From NCBI RefSeq assembly GCF_001945445.1, contig NZ_MSXW01000004.1:1-42515 (forward strand): a stretch of DNA of 42,515 nt, given 5' to 3'. Each line of letters opens with the position of its first letter. The first letter of the stretch is position 1. This document shows, piece by piece, positions 19,171 through 28,789 of the stretch. A program made the translations under genes and the position numbers. Below the pieces are notes generated by a model. The model did not search any database. It saw only the letters and a list, made by a program, of their open reading frames with translations, and was not told where the DNA came from. This DNA is from Pseudomonas sp. PA27(2017). Lineage in GTDB: Bacteria; Pseudomonadota; Gammaproteobacteria; Pseudomonadales; Pseudomonadaceae.

Positions 19171-22100
19171 AGCGTTTCTCCAGGGTGCTGTAGCCCATGC
19201 CTACACCTTTGTTGACCTTGAGCTGCACGGCAACCCGCTCCTTGAGCGCCTCGACGTGGCTGATCACACCGATCATCTTGCCGCTGGCGTTGAGATTGTC
19301 CAGTGCATCGAGGGCCACCTCCAGGGTTTCGCCGTCCAGGGTGCCGAAGCCTTCGTCGAGAAACAGCGAGTCGATGCGCGTCTTGTGGCTGACCAGATCG
19401 GACAGCGCCAGGGCCAGCGCCAAACTGACCAGAAAGCTCTCGCCGCCGGACAGGGTGCGTGTGTCACGCGCCACATCGCCCTGCCAGGTGTCGACGACCT
19501 CCAGCTCCAGTTCGCCCAGGGATTTACGCGCCAGTTGATAGCGGCCATGCAGGCGCTGCAGTTGCCCGTTGGCCAGGTGCACCAGATGGCCGAGGGTCAG
19601 GCCCTGGGCGAAACGTCGGTACTTGGCGCCGTCTGCCGAGCCGATCAGGCTATTGAGCTGCTGCCAACCGTCGTATTCGCCCTGCTGCCGGGCGATGGTC
19701 TCGAACAGCGCCTGTTGGTTGAGCCGCCGTTGCTCGTCGCCCTGCAATTGCCCGCGGATTTCGCCTTGGCGCTGGCCGAGCTGCCTCAGGGTCGCCTGCA
19801 AGGCCTGCAGCCGCTCATCCAGGTAAACGGCGTCGTATTCGGTTTGTGGCTCGGCTTGCAGCGCGGCCAGTTGCGCCTGCGCCGAGGCCTGCAGGGCACG
19901 GGCTTCGGTCTGGGCCTTCTCCAGGCGCTGTTTGAGCGCCTGCAACTGTTCGCGCTGCCCATCATCGAGAGAAGCAGCGAGAAACGCCGTCTCGTCCGCG
20001 AACGGGCTGCCAGCCAGGGCCGCCTGCCACTGCTGCGCTGCCGTCTGTTCGGCCTCACGCAACGCCAGCTGCTGTTGGGCGATACCGTCCAGGGTGATGC
20101 GCAGCTCCAGGCAGCGCCGTTCGGCGCTTTCCCAGCTAGTCTGGGCCGTTTCGAGGCGTGTTGCGGCCTGTTCCATCAAGTCGGTTGCAACCGGCTCGCC
20201 ACCTGCCTCCTGCCAGCGCGCCTGCCATAGCTGCGCCTGCTTGTCGGCCTCACTGGCCTGGTGCTGCAGCGCCGGCAGTTGCTGGGCCAGCGCCTGGCGT
20301 CGCTGTTGCGTCTCCTGCCAACGAGTGGCTTCGGCCTGGCGGGCGGCCAGCCAGGCAGCATCATCATCCGGCACCTCATGGCCGAAGCCTGCCAGCTGCG
20401 CGGCCAGTTCGGCCTGCGATGCATTCAAACGTTCCTTCTGCGCCCCCATCTGCTCGTCCAGCGCCTGCTGAGCAGCCGCCACGAGATCACGTTCATGCTC
20501 GATGGCGGCCTGCTGATGCTGCGCCGCGGTGTATTTCTGGCCGGCGATGTTGGCGCTCTGCCGAGCGCGCTCGAGCTCACCCTTGAGGCCATCGAGGGTT
20601 TTGAGGGTGGCGTTGATCTCGACGTGCTCGGCAAGCTGGCGGGTTTGCGCGGCGGCCAGGGCCTGATCGTCTTCAGGCAGGGGGTCGAGTGCCTCCCCCA
20701 GGCGCTGCCAGGTCGCCGCCAGGGCATCGAGCTGGCGCTGCAGTTCCTGATCCTGCTCCTGGCTCTGCACCACTTGGGCCTGCAGGGTGGCGACCTTATT
20801 GCTGAGGTTCTGCCCCTGTTCGGTCAGCGCCTCGAGCGCCTGCCGCGCCTCGTCGCGCCCTTGCTGGGTAGCCGAGACGTCCAGCGCCTGATAGGCGGCG
20901 ATGGCCGGGTGTTCGAGGGCGCCGCACAACGGACAGGGCTCGTCGGCCTGCAACTGCGCGCGATAGGTTTCCAGCGCGCGGATGCGCTGCTCCTGTTCGA
21001 GCAGCTTTTCCTGGTCGGCCAAGCGCTGCTTCACCTCGCGATAGCGCTCGCGTAGCGTCGAGCGCGCGGCCTCCTGCTCGACCAGGCTTTGTTGCTGGCG
21101 GGCCAGGCTGGCCGCCGTGCGCTCACGCTGCTGAAGCAATTGCCTGCGCCGCTCGGCCAGTTGCGCCAGTTGCTCCAGGGCGCTGCCGCGAGCGTGCACC
21201 TGCTGCCAACGCTCACGCCACTGCGCCTCGCTGTAACCGGCCAGGGCGGCTTGCCAGCGCCCTTGCACCTCGCTGGCCTCTCGCTCCGCTTCGGTTCTGG
21301 CCTGGGTGGCGGCCTGCAGCGATTGGGCGAGGCCACTCAGTTGTGCGGTGAATTGCTGCAACTGGTCTGTTCCCGCCTGTTGGCGCGCCTGCAAAGCAGT
21401 GAGGGTCTGACGCAGCTGATCGCGAGCCTGGAAGGCTTGCTGCCAACCGCTGAGCTGCGCGGCCAATCGCTGGTGATCGGCGGTGGCCTGCAACTGGGCG
21501 TCCAGGGCTTGGCATTCATCATCGAGCCGTTGCACTGCCTGTCGTTTTTCCAGGGCCAGCGCCGCGCTGGCCCGTGCGGCCTGCTCCAGGCTGCCGTGCG
21601 ACTGCTCACCGGCTTGGCTGAATGCCTGCTGGAGGCTACGTTGCTGCTCTTGATTGGCGGCCAGGGCTCGGCCAGCCTCGCGCCGCGCCTGGTAAAGCGG
21701 CTGCAGACGCTGGGCGGGCTCACTCAGTTGCAGACGCGCCAGGTCGCTGACCGCATCGCGCTCGGCCTGGCTGGCAACCTCCACCTGGCTGGCGGCAGCG
21801 GCCACCTGGCCTTCGGCACGCGCCAGGTCGGTCAGCCATTGGCGCTGGCGGCCAGCCTCGGCGAACGCGCCCTGCGCCTCGCCCTCCTCGACCGCCAACT
21901 GCGTCGCCTCGTCGGCCAGCGCCTGGCGTTGTTCGTCACCCAGCAGCTCGACACCCTCGGCACGGGCGCGGAGTTGGTCGAGGGCGGTTTTCACCTCACG
22001 GGTCTGCTCGAACACCCGCTGGGAAATCTGCCCGTAGATGTCGGTGCCTGTCAGCTCTTCGAGCAACTCGGCGCGCTGGTTGGCAGAGGCTTCGAGAAAA

Positions 22101-22573
22101 GCCGCGAAACCGCCCTGGGCCAGTAGCATGGACTTGGTGAAACGACCGAAATCCAGGCCGGTGAGACGCTCCACCTCTTTGGGTTTCTCGCTGAGCTTGT
22201 CGGTGATGATCTGCCCGTCCAGCCGCGCCAGCTCGGCCTTGGCGCCCTGCAGGGCGCCGTCGGCCTTGTCGCGGGCACGGCGCTGGCTCCAGAACGCCCG
22301 ATAGCCCTGGCCCTTCACTGCAAACTCGACCTCGGCCAGGCATTCGGCAGTGTGCCGGGTCATCAGCTCGTTCTCGCCGCCGACCTTGTCCATGCGCGGG
22401 GTGCGGTGATACAGCGCCAGGCAGATGGCATCGAGCAGCGTGGTCTTGCCCGCGCCGGTCGGCCCGGTGATGGCGAACAGGCCATTGCTGGCGAAGGGCT
22501 CGGCAGTGAAATCGATCTTCCACTCGCCCTTGAGCGAGTTGAGGTTCTTCAGGCGCAGGCTGAGGATTTTCAT
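19160..22573 (-). CDS. sbcC: Exonuclease subunit SbcC (SMC-like ATPase)
   Basis: SbcC is the ATPase of the SbcCD nuclease, which opens hairpins and DNA ends (bacterial Rad50 counterpart). The 1137-residue product has the complete layout: N-terminal Walker A GPTGAGKT (37-44), long coiled coils rich in Gln/Ala/Glu, a zinc-hook CPLC near residue 545 (DEPCPLCGALEHP), and C-terminal signature LSGGESFLVSLALALALSD (about 1040) and Walker B IDSLFLDEGFGTLD (about 1065). The ATG at 22573 gives the family N-terminus MKILSLRLKNLNSLKGEW; the upstream open frame runs through the intergenic gap. The nuclease partner sbcD, normally immediately upstream, is absent here: the next gene is a divergent sugar dehydrogenase. 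SbcD is presumably elsewhere. Confidence 0.96.
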   Translation of the reverse strand: MKILSLRLKNLNSLKGEWKIDFTAEPFASNGLFAITGPTGAGKTTLLDAICLALYHRTPRMDKVGGENELMTRHTAECLAEVEFAVKGQGYRAFWSQRRARDKADGALQGAKAELARLDGQIITDKLSEKPKEVERLTGLDFGRFTKSMLLAQGGFAAFLEASANQRAELLEELTGTDIYGQISQRVFEQTREVKTALDQLRARAEGVELLGDEQRQALADEATQLAVEEGEAQGAFAEAGRQRQWLTDLARAEGQVAAAASQVEVASQAERDAVSDLARLQLSEPAQRLQPLYQARREAGRALAANQEQQRSLQQAFSQAGEQSHGSLEQAARASAALALEKRQAVQRLDDECQALDAQLQATADHQRLAAQLSGWQQAFQARDQLRQTLTALQARQQAGTDQLQQFTAQLSGLAQSLQAATQARTEAEREASEVQGRWQAALAGYSEAQWRERWQQVHARGSALEQLAQLAERRRQLLQQRERTAASLARQQQSLVEQEAARSTLRERYREVKQRLADQEKLLEQEQRIRALETYRAQLQADEPCPLCGALEHPAIAAYQALDVSATQQGRDEARQALEALTEQGQNLSNKVATLQAQVVQSQEQDQELQRQLDALAATWQRLGEALDPLPEDDQALAAAQTRQLAEHVEINATLKTLDGLKGELERARQSANIAGQKYTAAQHQQAAIEHERDLVAAAQQALDEQMGAQKERLNASQAELAAQLAGFGHEVPDDDAAWLAARQAEATRWQETQQRRQALAQQLPALQHQASEADKQAQLWQARWQEAGGEPVATDLMEQAATRLETAQTSWESAERRCLELRITLDGIAQQQLALREAEQTAAQQWQAALAGSPFADETAFLAASLDDGQREQLQALKQRLEKAQTEARALQASAQAQLAALQAEPQTEYDAVYLDERLQALQATLRQLGQRQGEIRGQLQGDEQRRLNQQALFETIARQQGEYDGWQQLNSLIGSADGAKYRRFAQGLTLGHLVHLANGQLQRLHGRYQLARKSLGELELEVVDTWQGDVARDTRTLSGGESFLVSLALALALSDLVSHKTRIDSLFLDEGFGTLDGETLEVALDALDNLNASGKMIGVISHVEALKERVAVQLKVNKGVGMGYSTLEKRYAI

Positions 22574-22743
22574 GGAGGCAGGGCTGGGCTCGAAACGGTA
22601 GCAGGCCGCTATTGTGGCATTGTTGCCGGCTGGCGGGGCCTTGCAGCGACGCAGATCGTTTGACGTGCGTGGTAACAAAAACGTCCTGTTACATCCTTGG
22701 CGGGCGGGTAACGTGTAAGGCCCGCTATCAGGAGAGATTCGCC

Positions 22744-23871
22744 ATGACCCGTCCCGTTCATCTTTTGCTCGGAGGTATCGCACTCGGTCTCGCCAGCCTC
22801 GGCGCACAAGCGGCTGACGCCCTGCCCCAGGAGCAATGGCCGTTCACCGCCGAGCCGCGCGCCACGCTGGATGAGCCATGGGCCATGACCTTTCTGCCCG
22901 ACGGCACGCTGCTGGTGACCGAGAAGCGCGGCGTGCTCAAACATGTTGATCCCAAGACCGGCAAGAGCCACGACATCGCCGGTGTTCCGGAAGTCGCCTA
23001 CGGCGGCCAGGGCGGTTTTGGCGACGTGATCCTGCACCCCGACTTCGCCAACAACCAGTACGTCTATATCAGCTACGCCGAAGCGGGTGACGGCGACACC
23101 CGCGGCGCGGCGGTGGCCCGCGCCAAGCTGCAGCTCAACGATGACGGCAGCGGCGCACTGACCGAGCTGAGCGTGATCTGGCAGCAAACGCCCAAGGTCA
23201 GCGGTGCCGGGCACTACGGCCATCGCCTGGCATTCGGCCCGGATGGCAAGCTGTGGATCACCTCCAGCGAGCGGCAGAAATTCACTCCGGCCCAGGACAT
23301 GAAGGCCAACCTCGGCAAGCTGGTGCGCCTCAACGATGACGGCAGCCTGCCGGCCGACAATCCCTTCGCCGATCAGGGTGGCGTGGCCGCCCAAGTGTGG
23401 TCGCTGGGCCACCGCAACATGCTCGGCCTCGCCTTCGACGCCAACGACAAGCTGTGGGTGCACGAAATGGGCCCGGCCGGTGGCGACGAGCTGAACCTGA
23501 TCGTACGCGGCGAAAACTATGGTTACCCGGAGGTTTCCAACGGCGATCACTACGGCGGCAAACCGATTCCCGATCACGACACCCGCCCCGAATTCGAGGC
23601 CCCGAAGATCACCTGGAACCCGGTCATTTCACCGGCAGGCTTCGTGATCTACCAGGGCGAGCGCTTTCCCGACTGGAACGGCGCCGGGCTGATCGGCGGC
23701 CTGTCGTCCCAGGCGCTGGTGCGCGTCGCTTTCGACGGCGACGACGCCCGCGAGGCCGAGCGTTACGACATGGGCGCGCGCATCCGCGAAGTGGAGCAAG
23801 GCCCGGATGGCAGCATCTGGCTGCTGGAGGATGGCAGCGGTGGCCGGCTGCTGGAATTGCAGCCCAAGTGA
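22744..23871 (+). CDS. Exported PQQ-dependent sugar dehydrogenase-like protein (YliI/Asd type)
   Basis: A 375-residue exported protein of the soluble glucose/aldose dehydrogenase beta-propeller family, which uses PQQ to oxidise aldoses in the periplasm. A signal peptide is present (MTRPVHLLLGGIALGLASLGAQA, about 24 residues). Family hallmarks follow: LDEPWAMTFLPDGTLLVTEKRG, GGQGGFGDVILHPDFANNQYVYISY, GHYGHRLAFGPDGKLWITSSER, VWSLGHRNMLGLAFD and a final WLLEDGSGGRLLEL. The start at 22744 has AGGAGA upstream. It is divergent from sbcC and separated from antA by a 308-base gap. Family members vary in substrate and some lack proven activity, so the substrate is not assigned. Confidence 0.88.
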   Translation: MTRPVHLLLGGIALGLASLGAQAADALPQEQWPFTAEPRATLDEPWAMTFLPDGTLLVTEKRGVLKHVDPKTGKSHDIAGVPEVAYGGQGGFGDVILHPDFANNQYVYISYAEAGDGDTRGAAVARAKLQLNDDGSGALTELSVIWQQTPKVSGAGHYGHRLAFGPDGKLWITSSERQKFTPAQDMKANLGKLVRLNDDGSLPADNPFADQGGVAAQVWSLGHRNMLGLAFDANDKLWVHEMGPAGGDELNLIVRGENYGYPEVSNGDHYGGKPIPDHDTRPEFEAPKITWNPVISPAGFVIYQGERFPDWNGAGLIGGLSSQALVRVAFDGDDAREAERYDMGARIREVEQGPDGSIWLLEDGSGGRLLELQPK

Positions 23872-24179
23872 CACGCCGCTGAACACTAATGCGGGCGGCC
23901 TCCACCCAAGAGTGTGAGGCCAGACCCTGAACCGCGGCCTGGTTACTTTCGAGATCGGCCTGAAATCGCTCCGGCTTTCCCTCTTGCCCCCTTCCACCAG
24001 GGCTCGCTCCTGCCGCAGAACCTGGCACCTGCCATCCCCGATGGACATCCGGTGCAACCTCTATCCAATTAGTGCAGGTAATCGCAAGAGCGGATAGTCG
24101 CCTCGCAGTAAATGGATAGATAGCTGGTCGCACTGGCGCTTCAATCGAGTCGATCCGGACCACTCGAAAGGAGCCCTAG
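23872..24179. other. Intergenic region upstream of antA
   Basis: This 308-base stretch holds no credible gene. The first 180 bases show nothing recognisable. The last 100 bases carry the antA control region: two direct boxes resembling XylS/BenR-type half-sites (24083-24118), another inverted TATCC at 24062-24066, and the antA ribosome binding site AAAGGAG just before 24180. No intrinsic terminator for the sugar dehydrogenase gene was found. Confidence 0.6.
24083..24118 (+). promoter_or_regulatory. Putative AraC-family (AntR-like) operator upstream of antA
   Basis: Two direct boxes, CGCA-N5-GGATA (24083-24096) and CGCA-N6-GGATA (24104-24118), start 21 bases apart. This is the two-turn spacing and TGCA-N6-GGNTA form known for XylS/BenR/AntR-type activators. 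A closely related pair lies in front of iifA; the shared segment is CGGATAGTCGC followed by GCAGT(A/G)A. Binding by the regulator at 33969-34991 is inferred. Confidence 0.6.
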
Positions 24180-25571
24180 ATGAATAACATAAGAACCGTG
24201 ACCCAATGGCAGGACTACATTCGTGGCTGCCTCGACTTTCGCCCAGCCGAGGGCGTCTACCGGGTCGCCCGCGACCTGTTCACCGAACCCGGGCTGTTCG
24301 AGCTGGAGATGGAGCTGATCTTCGAGAAGGTCTGGATCTATGCCTGCCACGAGAGCGAGATCGCCCAGCCGAACGACTTCATCACCATGCGCGCCGGGCG
24401 CCAGCCACTGATCATCACCCGTGACGGTAACGGCGAACTCCACGCGCTGATCAACGCCTGCCAGCACCGCGGCGCCACCCTCACCCGCGTCGGCAAGGGC
24501 AACCAGTCCACCTTCACCTGCCCGTTCCATGCCTGGTGCTACAAGAGCGACGGCCGCCTGGTGAAGGTCAAGGCGCCGGGTGAGTACCCGGAAGGCTTCG
24601 ACAAGGCCACCCGCGGCCTGAAGAAAGCACGCATCCAGAGTTACAAGGGTTTCGTCTTCGTCAGCCTGGACACCCAGGGTAGCGATTCGCTGGAAGACTA
24701 CCTTGGCGATGCCAAGGTGTTCTTCGACATGATGGTGGCACAGTCGCCCACCGGCGAACTGGAAGTACTGCCGGGCAAGTCGACCTACACCTACGAGGGC
24801 AACTGGAAGCTGCAGAACGAGAACGGCCTGGACGGTTATCACGTCAGCACCGTGCACTACAACTATGTATCCACCGTGCAGCACCGCCAACAAGTCAACG
24901 CCGAGAAAGGCGGCGCCAGCAGCACCCTGGACTACAGCAAGCTCGGCGCCGGCGATGCCGAGACCGATGACGGCTGGTTCTCCTTCAACAACGGCCACAG
25001 CCTGCTGTTCAGCGACATGCCCAACCCCACGGTGCGCCCCGGCTACGCCAGCGTGATGCCGCGCCTCGTGGAGGAATACGGCCAGGCCCGCGCCGAGTGG
25101 ATGATGCACCGCCTGCGCAACCTGAACATCTACCCAAGCCTGTTCTTCATGGATCAGATCAGCTCGCAGCTACGCATCGTGCGCCCTGTGGCCTGGAACA
25201 AGACCGAGATCATCAGCCAGTGCATCGGCGTGAAAGGCGAGTCCGCCGCCGACCGTACCAGCCGCATCCGCCAGTTCGAGGATTTCTTCAACGTCTCGGG
25301 CATGGGGACGCCGGACGATCTGGTGGAATTCCGCGAGGCCCAGCGCGGTTTCCAGGCACGCCTGGAGCGCTGGAGCGACATATCCCGTGGCCACCACCTG
25401 TGGGCCGAAGGGCCGACGCCAAACAGCGAGGCCCTGGGCATCGAGCCGGTGCTCACCGGCACCGAATTCACCCACGAAGGCCTCTACGTCAACCAGCACC
25501 GCGCCTGGCAGCTGCGCCTGCTCGATGGCCTGGCGCAGAAAGCCCTGCAACCTGCCGAGGTGTCCGCATGA
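24180..25571 (+). CDS. antA: Anthranilate 1,2-dioxygenase, large (alpha) subunit
   Basis: AntA is the catalytic subunit of the two-component Rieske dioxygenase that converts anthranilate to catechol with release of CO2 and ammonia. The 463-residue product has the Rieske [2Fe-2S] ligands C94, H96, C114 and H117 (CQHRG...CPFHAWC) and mononuclear iron histidines H221 and H226 (LDGYHVSTVHYNYV); the third ligand is probably an Asp in GTPDDLVE (379/380). The N-terminal part (FTEPGLFELEMELIFEKVWIYACHESEIA) and central SPTGELEVL segment follow AntA closely, more than benzoate-type BenA. The start at 24180 has a good AAAGGAG site. The stop overlaps the antB start (ATGA). Control by the AraC-type protein is suggested by boxes just upstream. 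Confidence 0.93.
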   Translation: MNNIRTVTQWQDYIRGCLDFRPAEGVYRVARDLFTEPGLFELEMELIFEKVWIYACHESEIAQPNDFITMRAGRQPLIITRDGNGELHALINACQHRGATLTRVGKGNQSTFTCPFHAWCYKSDGRLVKVKAPGEYPEGFDKATRGLKKARIQSYKGFVFVSLDTQGSDSLEDYLGDAKVFFDMMVAQSPTGELEVLPGKSTYTYEGNWKLQNENGLDGYHVSTVHYNYVSTVQHRQQVNAEKGGASSTLDYSKLGAGDAETDDGWFSFNNGHSLLFSDMPNPTVRPGYASVMPRLVEEYGQARAEWMMHRLRNLNIYPSLFFMDQISSQLRIVRPVAWNKTEIISQCIGVKGESAADRTSRIRQFEDFFNVSGMGTPDDLVEFREAQRGFQARLERWSDISRGHHLWAEGPTPNSEALGIEPVLTGTEFTHEGLYVNQHRAWQLRLLDGLAQKALQPAEVSA

Positions 25572-26062
25572 ACCCGAACCTGCATTACGCGGTGGAGCAG
25601 TTCCTCTACCGCAAAGCCGCGCTCTGCGATGCCCAGGACTGGGACGCCTACATCGCCCTGTTCGACGAGGACAGCCTGTTCCACCTGCCGCAGTGGATCA
25701 GCGAGCACGAGTACGTGCAGGACCCGCAGCAAGGCCTGTCGTACATCTACTACGCCGACCGCTCGGGTCTGGAGGACCGCGTGTTCCGCCTGCGCACCGG
25801 CAAGTCGGCGGCCTCTACGCCGCTGCCACGCACCCTGCATCAGATCAGCAACCTGCGTCTTCAGCGGCTCGACGACGGCCAGCTCGAAGCGAAGGTTGGC
25901 TGGAACACCTTGTACACCCGCCACGGCATTTCCGAGCAATTCTACGGCCAGGCCATCTACCACCTGCGTGAGCTGGGCGGAGACGACTTCCGCATCAGCC
26001 GCAAGCACGTCCTGCTGCTCAACGACACCATCAACTCCGTGCTCGACTTCTACCACCTCTAG
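25568..26062 (+). CDS. antB: Anthranilate 1,2-dioxygenase, small (beta) subunit
   Basis: AntB is the structural beta subunit that forms the alpha3-beta3 oxygenase with AntA. The 164-residue product has the ring-hydroxylating beta-subunit fold and typical length, with VEQFLYRKAALCDAQDWDAYIALFDEDSLFHLP near the start and the C-terminal RKHVLLLNDTINSVLDFYHL. It contains no cofactor ligands, as expected. Translation is coupled to antA by a four-base overlap, and antC begins 10 bases downstream. Confidence 0.93.
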   Translation: MNPNLHYAVEQFLYRKAALCDAQDWDAYIALFDEDSLFHLPQWISEHEYVQDPQQGLSYIYYADRSGLEDRVFRLRTGKSAASTPLPRTLHQISNLRLQRLDDGQLEAKVGWNTLYTRHGISEQFYGQAIYHLRELGGDDFRISRKHVLLLNDTINSVLDFYHL

Positions 26063-26072
26063 GAGGCACGCC

Positions 26073-27107
26073 ATGAGCCATAACGTCGCGCTTAGTTTCG
26101 CCGACGGCAAGACACTGTTCATCGGGGTCAAACCCGGTGAGCTGCTGCTCGACGCCGCGTTGCGCCAGGGCATCAGCCTACCGCTGGACTGCCGCGAAGG
26201 GGTTTGCGGTACCTGCCAGGGCCGCTGCGAAGCGGGCCGCTACCAGCAGGATTACGTCGACGAGGAAGCCCTCAGTGAACGTGATCTGGCGCAGCGCAAG
26301 ATGCTCGCCTGCCAGACCCGCGTGCAGTCGGATGCCACCTTCTACTTCGACCTCGATTCCAGCCTGTGCCACGCCAACTCGCTGGAGCGCGTCGAGGCCG
26401 TGGTCACGGCGCTCGAACAGGTGTCGCCGAGTACCGCCATCCTCCACCTCGACGCCATCACCCAGGGCAGCACCCTGCGCTTTCTGCCCGGCCAGTACGC
26501 GCGCCTGAAAGTGCCGGGCACCGAGCAATGGCGCGCCTACTCTTTCGCCAACCGGCCCAACGAACAGAACCACCTGCAGTTCCTCATTCGTCTGCTGCCC
26601 GACGGGGTGATGAGCAACTTCCTGCGCGAGCGCTGCCAGGTCGGCCAGCACCTGGAGCTGGAATTGCCGATGGGCAGTTTCTACCTGCGCCAGATCGAGC
26701 GGCCACTGCTGCTGGTGGCAGGCGGCACGGGGCTGTCGGCGTTCCTCGGTATGCTCGACGAGATGGCCGAGCGCGGCGGCTGCGGCCAACCCGTGCGGCT
26801 GTTCTACGGGGTGAATCAGGACGCCGATCTGTGCGAGCGCGAGCGTCTGGAGAACTACCGCGGGCGCATCGCCGACTTCGACTACCTGCCCGTGGTCAGC
26901 CAGCCCACGCCGGCCTGGACCGGCCTGCGCGGCTATATTCCCGAGCATTTCGACCGCAGCACGCTGGCGGCGCAGCCCTTCGACATGTACCTGTGCGGCC
27001 CGCCACCGATGGTCGATGCGGTGCGTAGCTGGCTCGACGAGGCGGGGCTGGGCGACGCCCGCCTGTATAGCGAGAAGTTCCTGCAAAGCGCCGCAGCCCG
27101 GCGCTGA
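26073..27107 (+). CDS. antC: Anthranilate 1,2-dioxygenase, reductase component
   Basis: AntC passes electrons from NADH through FAD and a [2Fe-2S] centre to the AntA Rieske centre. The 344-residue product has an N-terminal plant-type ferredoxin domain (iron ligands C40, C45, C48 and C80; CREGVCGTC...MLAC), an FAD domain (RAYSFANRPNE) and an NADH domain (LLLVAGGTGLSAFLGML, MYLCGPPPMVDAV). This order is typical of BenC/AntC reductases. AGGAGG precedes the ATG at 26073. It ends the antABC operon and converges on the broken chemoreceptor gene 36 bases away; GGCGCC repeats at 27117-27136 could form a weak bidirectional terminator. Confidence 0.93.
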   Translation: MSHNVALSFADGKTLFIGVKPGELLLDAALRQGISLPLDCREGVCGTCQGRCEAGRYQQDYVDEEALSERDLAQRKMLACQTRVQSDATFYFDLDSSLCHANSLERVEAVVTALEQVSPSTAILHLDAITQGSTLRFLPGQYARLKVPGTEQWRAYSFANRPNEQNHLQFLIRLLPDGVMSNFLRERCQVGQHLELELPMGSFYLRQIERPLLLVAGGTGLSAFLGMLDEMAERGGCGQPVRLFYGVNQDADLCERERLENYRGRIADFDYLPVVSQPTPAWTGLRGYIPEHFDRSTLAAQPFDMYLCGPPPMVDAVRSWLDEAGLGDARLYSEKFLQSAAARR

Positions 27108-27143
27108 TCGCTCCGGCGCCGTCCCTGGCCGGCGCCACCGCTC

Positions 27144-28658
27144 TCAACGATCGAAATACCGCGCCAACTGGATCAGCGCCGCCGCCTGTTCGTGCAGGCT
27201 GGTGCCCAGGCGCTCGACCTCACGGGTTCTTTGCGCACTTTGCGCGACATCGGCGACAGCGCCCTGCACCTGCTCGTCGAGCAGGCCGATGACCTGCTCC
27301 TGCTCCTGCATGGCCACGGCGATCTGCTGGCCGAGGGCATTGACGTCCTGCAGCCGGTCGTCCACATCCGCCAGCCCACGGATCATCTCGCGCAATTGAC
27401 CGTCGGCGTCCTGGGCCAGCACCTGGCAGCGCCCGGCCTGCTCGCCATTGTGCTCGGCCGTCTGTTGCAACCGTTCCAGCAATGGGCGGATCTGCCCCGT
27501 CGCCATCTGCGTGCGTGAAGCCTACTGGCGCACCTCGTCGGCGACCACACCGAAACCACGCCCGGCTTCGCCAGCCCGGGCCGCCTCGATGGCAGCATTG
27601 AGCGCAAGCAGATTGGTCTGTTCGGCTATCTCGCCGATCAGCCGGGTGAAGTCGGTGATGTCCGTGACCGCCGCCCCCACGTGCTGCGCGGCCGTCGCAG
27701 CGCCCGCCACCGCCGCGTCGAGCTGCCCCAACGCGGCCTGTGCACGGGCGGCGAGGTGCCGGCTGTGTGTCGTCTGCATACTGGCATCCGCGGTGCCCTG
27801 GCTGGCGCCCTGCACATTGCTGGTGACCTCCTGGATGGTCGCCGCCAGCTCATGCAGGGCCGTGGCCGCTTGATGATTGCTGTCGCGTTGCAAATCGAGG
27901 CGCGCCGCTTCGTGGCGGATCAGGTGAGCGACCTCTGCGGCACGCTGTTCGAGCTGGCCGCCCGCGGCGCCGATACGCATAAGCGCCGTCTGCAGGCGTC
28001 GTGCCTCACTGCGCAGGGCCAATGCCACACGCCCGGCCACCGGCTCATCATCGAGAAAACCGGCCAGCCAGGGGTCGTTGCACAGCGCTCGCCCACCTTC
28101 CAGCAGGCTCTGCATGCACCGCGCCTGGCGCCGCTGCGAGACCAGCCCCGCACCCAGCACACAGCCCAGGGCCAGGCCCTGTTCGGCCCAGCCCATGGGC
28201 AGTAGCGGCGCGCCGGCCAATAGTGCCGCACTGGCTGCCAGCCAGGGCCATGCGCCCCGCAACCAACCATGCAGGGCGCGCCCCGGTGCCTGCCCGCGGC
28301 GCACTCGCGCCAGAGCCCGTTCGGTACGCTGCCGCGCCGCTTCGTCCAGTGGTTGGTAGAGCGCGCCATAACCGCTGATGCCCTGCGCGCCATGCACCGG
28401 TTTGATGTACAGCTCGAGCCACAGCGCTTGCCCGTCACGGTGGCGGTTGCACAGCGGGCCGAGCCAGATGCGCTGTTGACCAAGGGTGCGCCAGAGGTGG
28501 GCGAACAGCGCCGGCGGCATGTCCGCGTGGCGCAGCAGGGCGAAGGGTCGTTGCAACAGTTCGCCGGCCTGGTAACCGTGGTACTCGGCGAAAGCCTGGG
28601 TGCAGAAGGTGATCCGCCCCTGGAGGTCGGTGCGGCAAATCAGTGGATGGTCGTCCAT
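27144..28658 (-). pseudogene. Aer-like PAS chemoreceptor interrupted by an in-frame TAG
   Basis: This gene would encode a 504-residue energy-taxis (Aer-type) receptor: an N-terminal PAS domain (about 5-110; [31 protein letters not shown]), two hydrophobic segments (about 140-180) anchoring it in the inner membrane, and a methyl-accepting-type signalling domain. Codon 379 is TAG (27524-27522), in the sequence DEVRQ*ASRTQ, where receptors have DEVRxLAxRT. The frame stays open on both sides, down to 27144. The stop falls in the conserved signalling tip, so the 378-residue product would lack half of the hairpin. A single T-to-A change in TTG would explain it. The start at 28658 has GGAGAG upstream. 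It has its own transcript, since the upstream operon ends in a terminator. Alternatives are a sequencing error or a truncated product with another role. Confidence 0.85.
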
Positions 28659-28750
28659 CGAGGCTCTCCGGCTCGGGCCACCGGCCAGCCTCGGCACGTC
28701 CGAGTCGCGGCCGGTAGCGGGAAATCACAGGCGCCAGCACGGCGCAGCAG

Positions 28751-28781
28751 AAAAAGACCTGCCGGAGGGGCACCGGCAGGT
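28751..28781 (-). terminator. Rho-independent terminator of the iif operon
   Basis: On the minus strand, nine bases after the stop of the outer-membrane protein gene, ACCTGCCGG pairs with CCGGCAGGT (7-base loop), followed by CTTTTT. This strong intrinsic terminator marks the end of the iifABCD-channel transcript and separates it from the Aer-like gene. Confidence 0.9.
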
Positions 28782-28789
28782 GGCCAGGG

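Noticed and set aside
24180..27107. Reading the dioxygenase as benzoate dioxygenase (benABC)
   Set aside because: The AntA-like N-terminus and central segments, the AntR-like regulator and the anthranilate-forming neighbours fit anthranilate better; no benD-type dehydrogenase follows.
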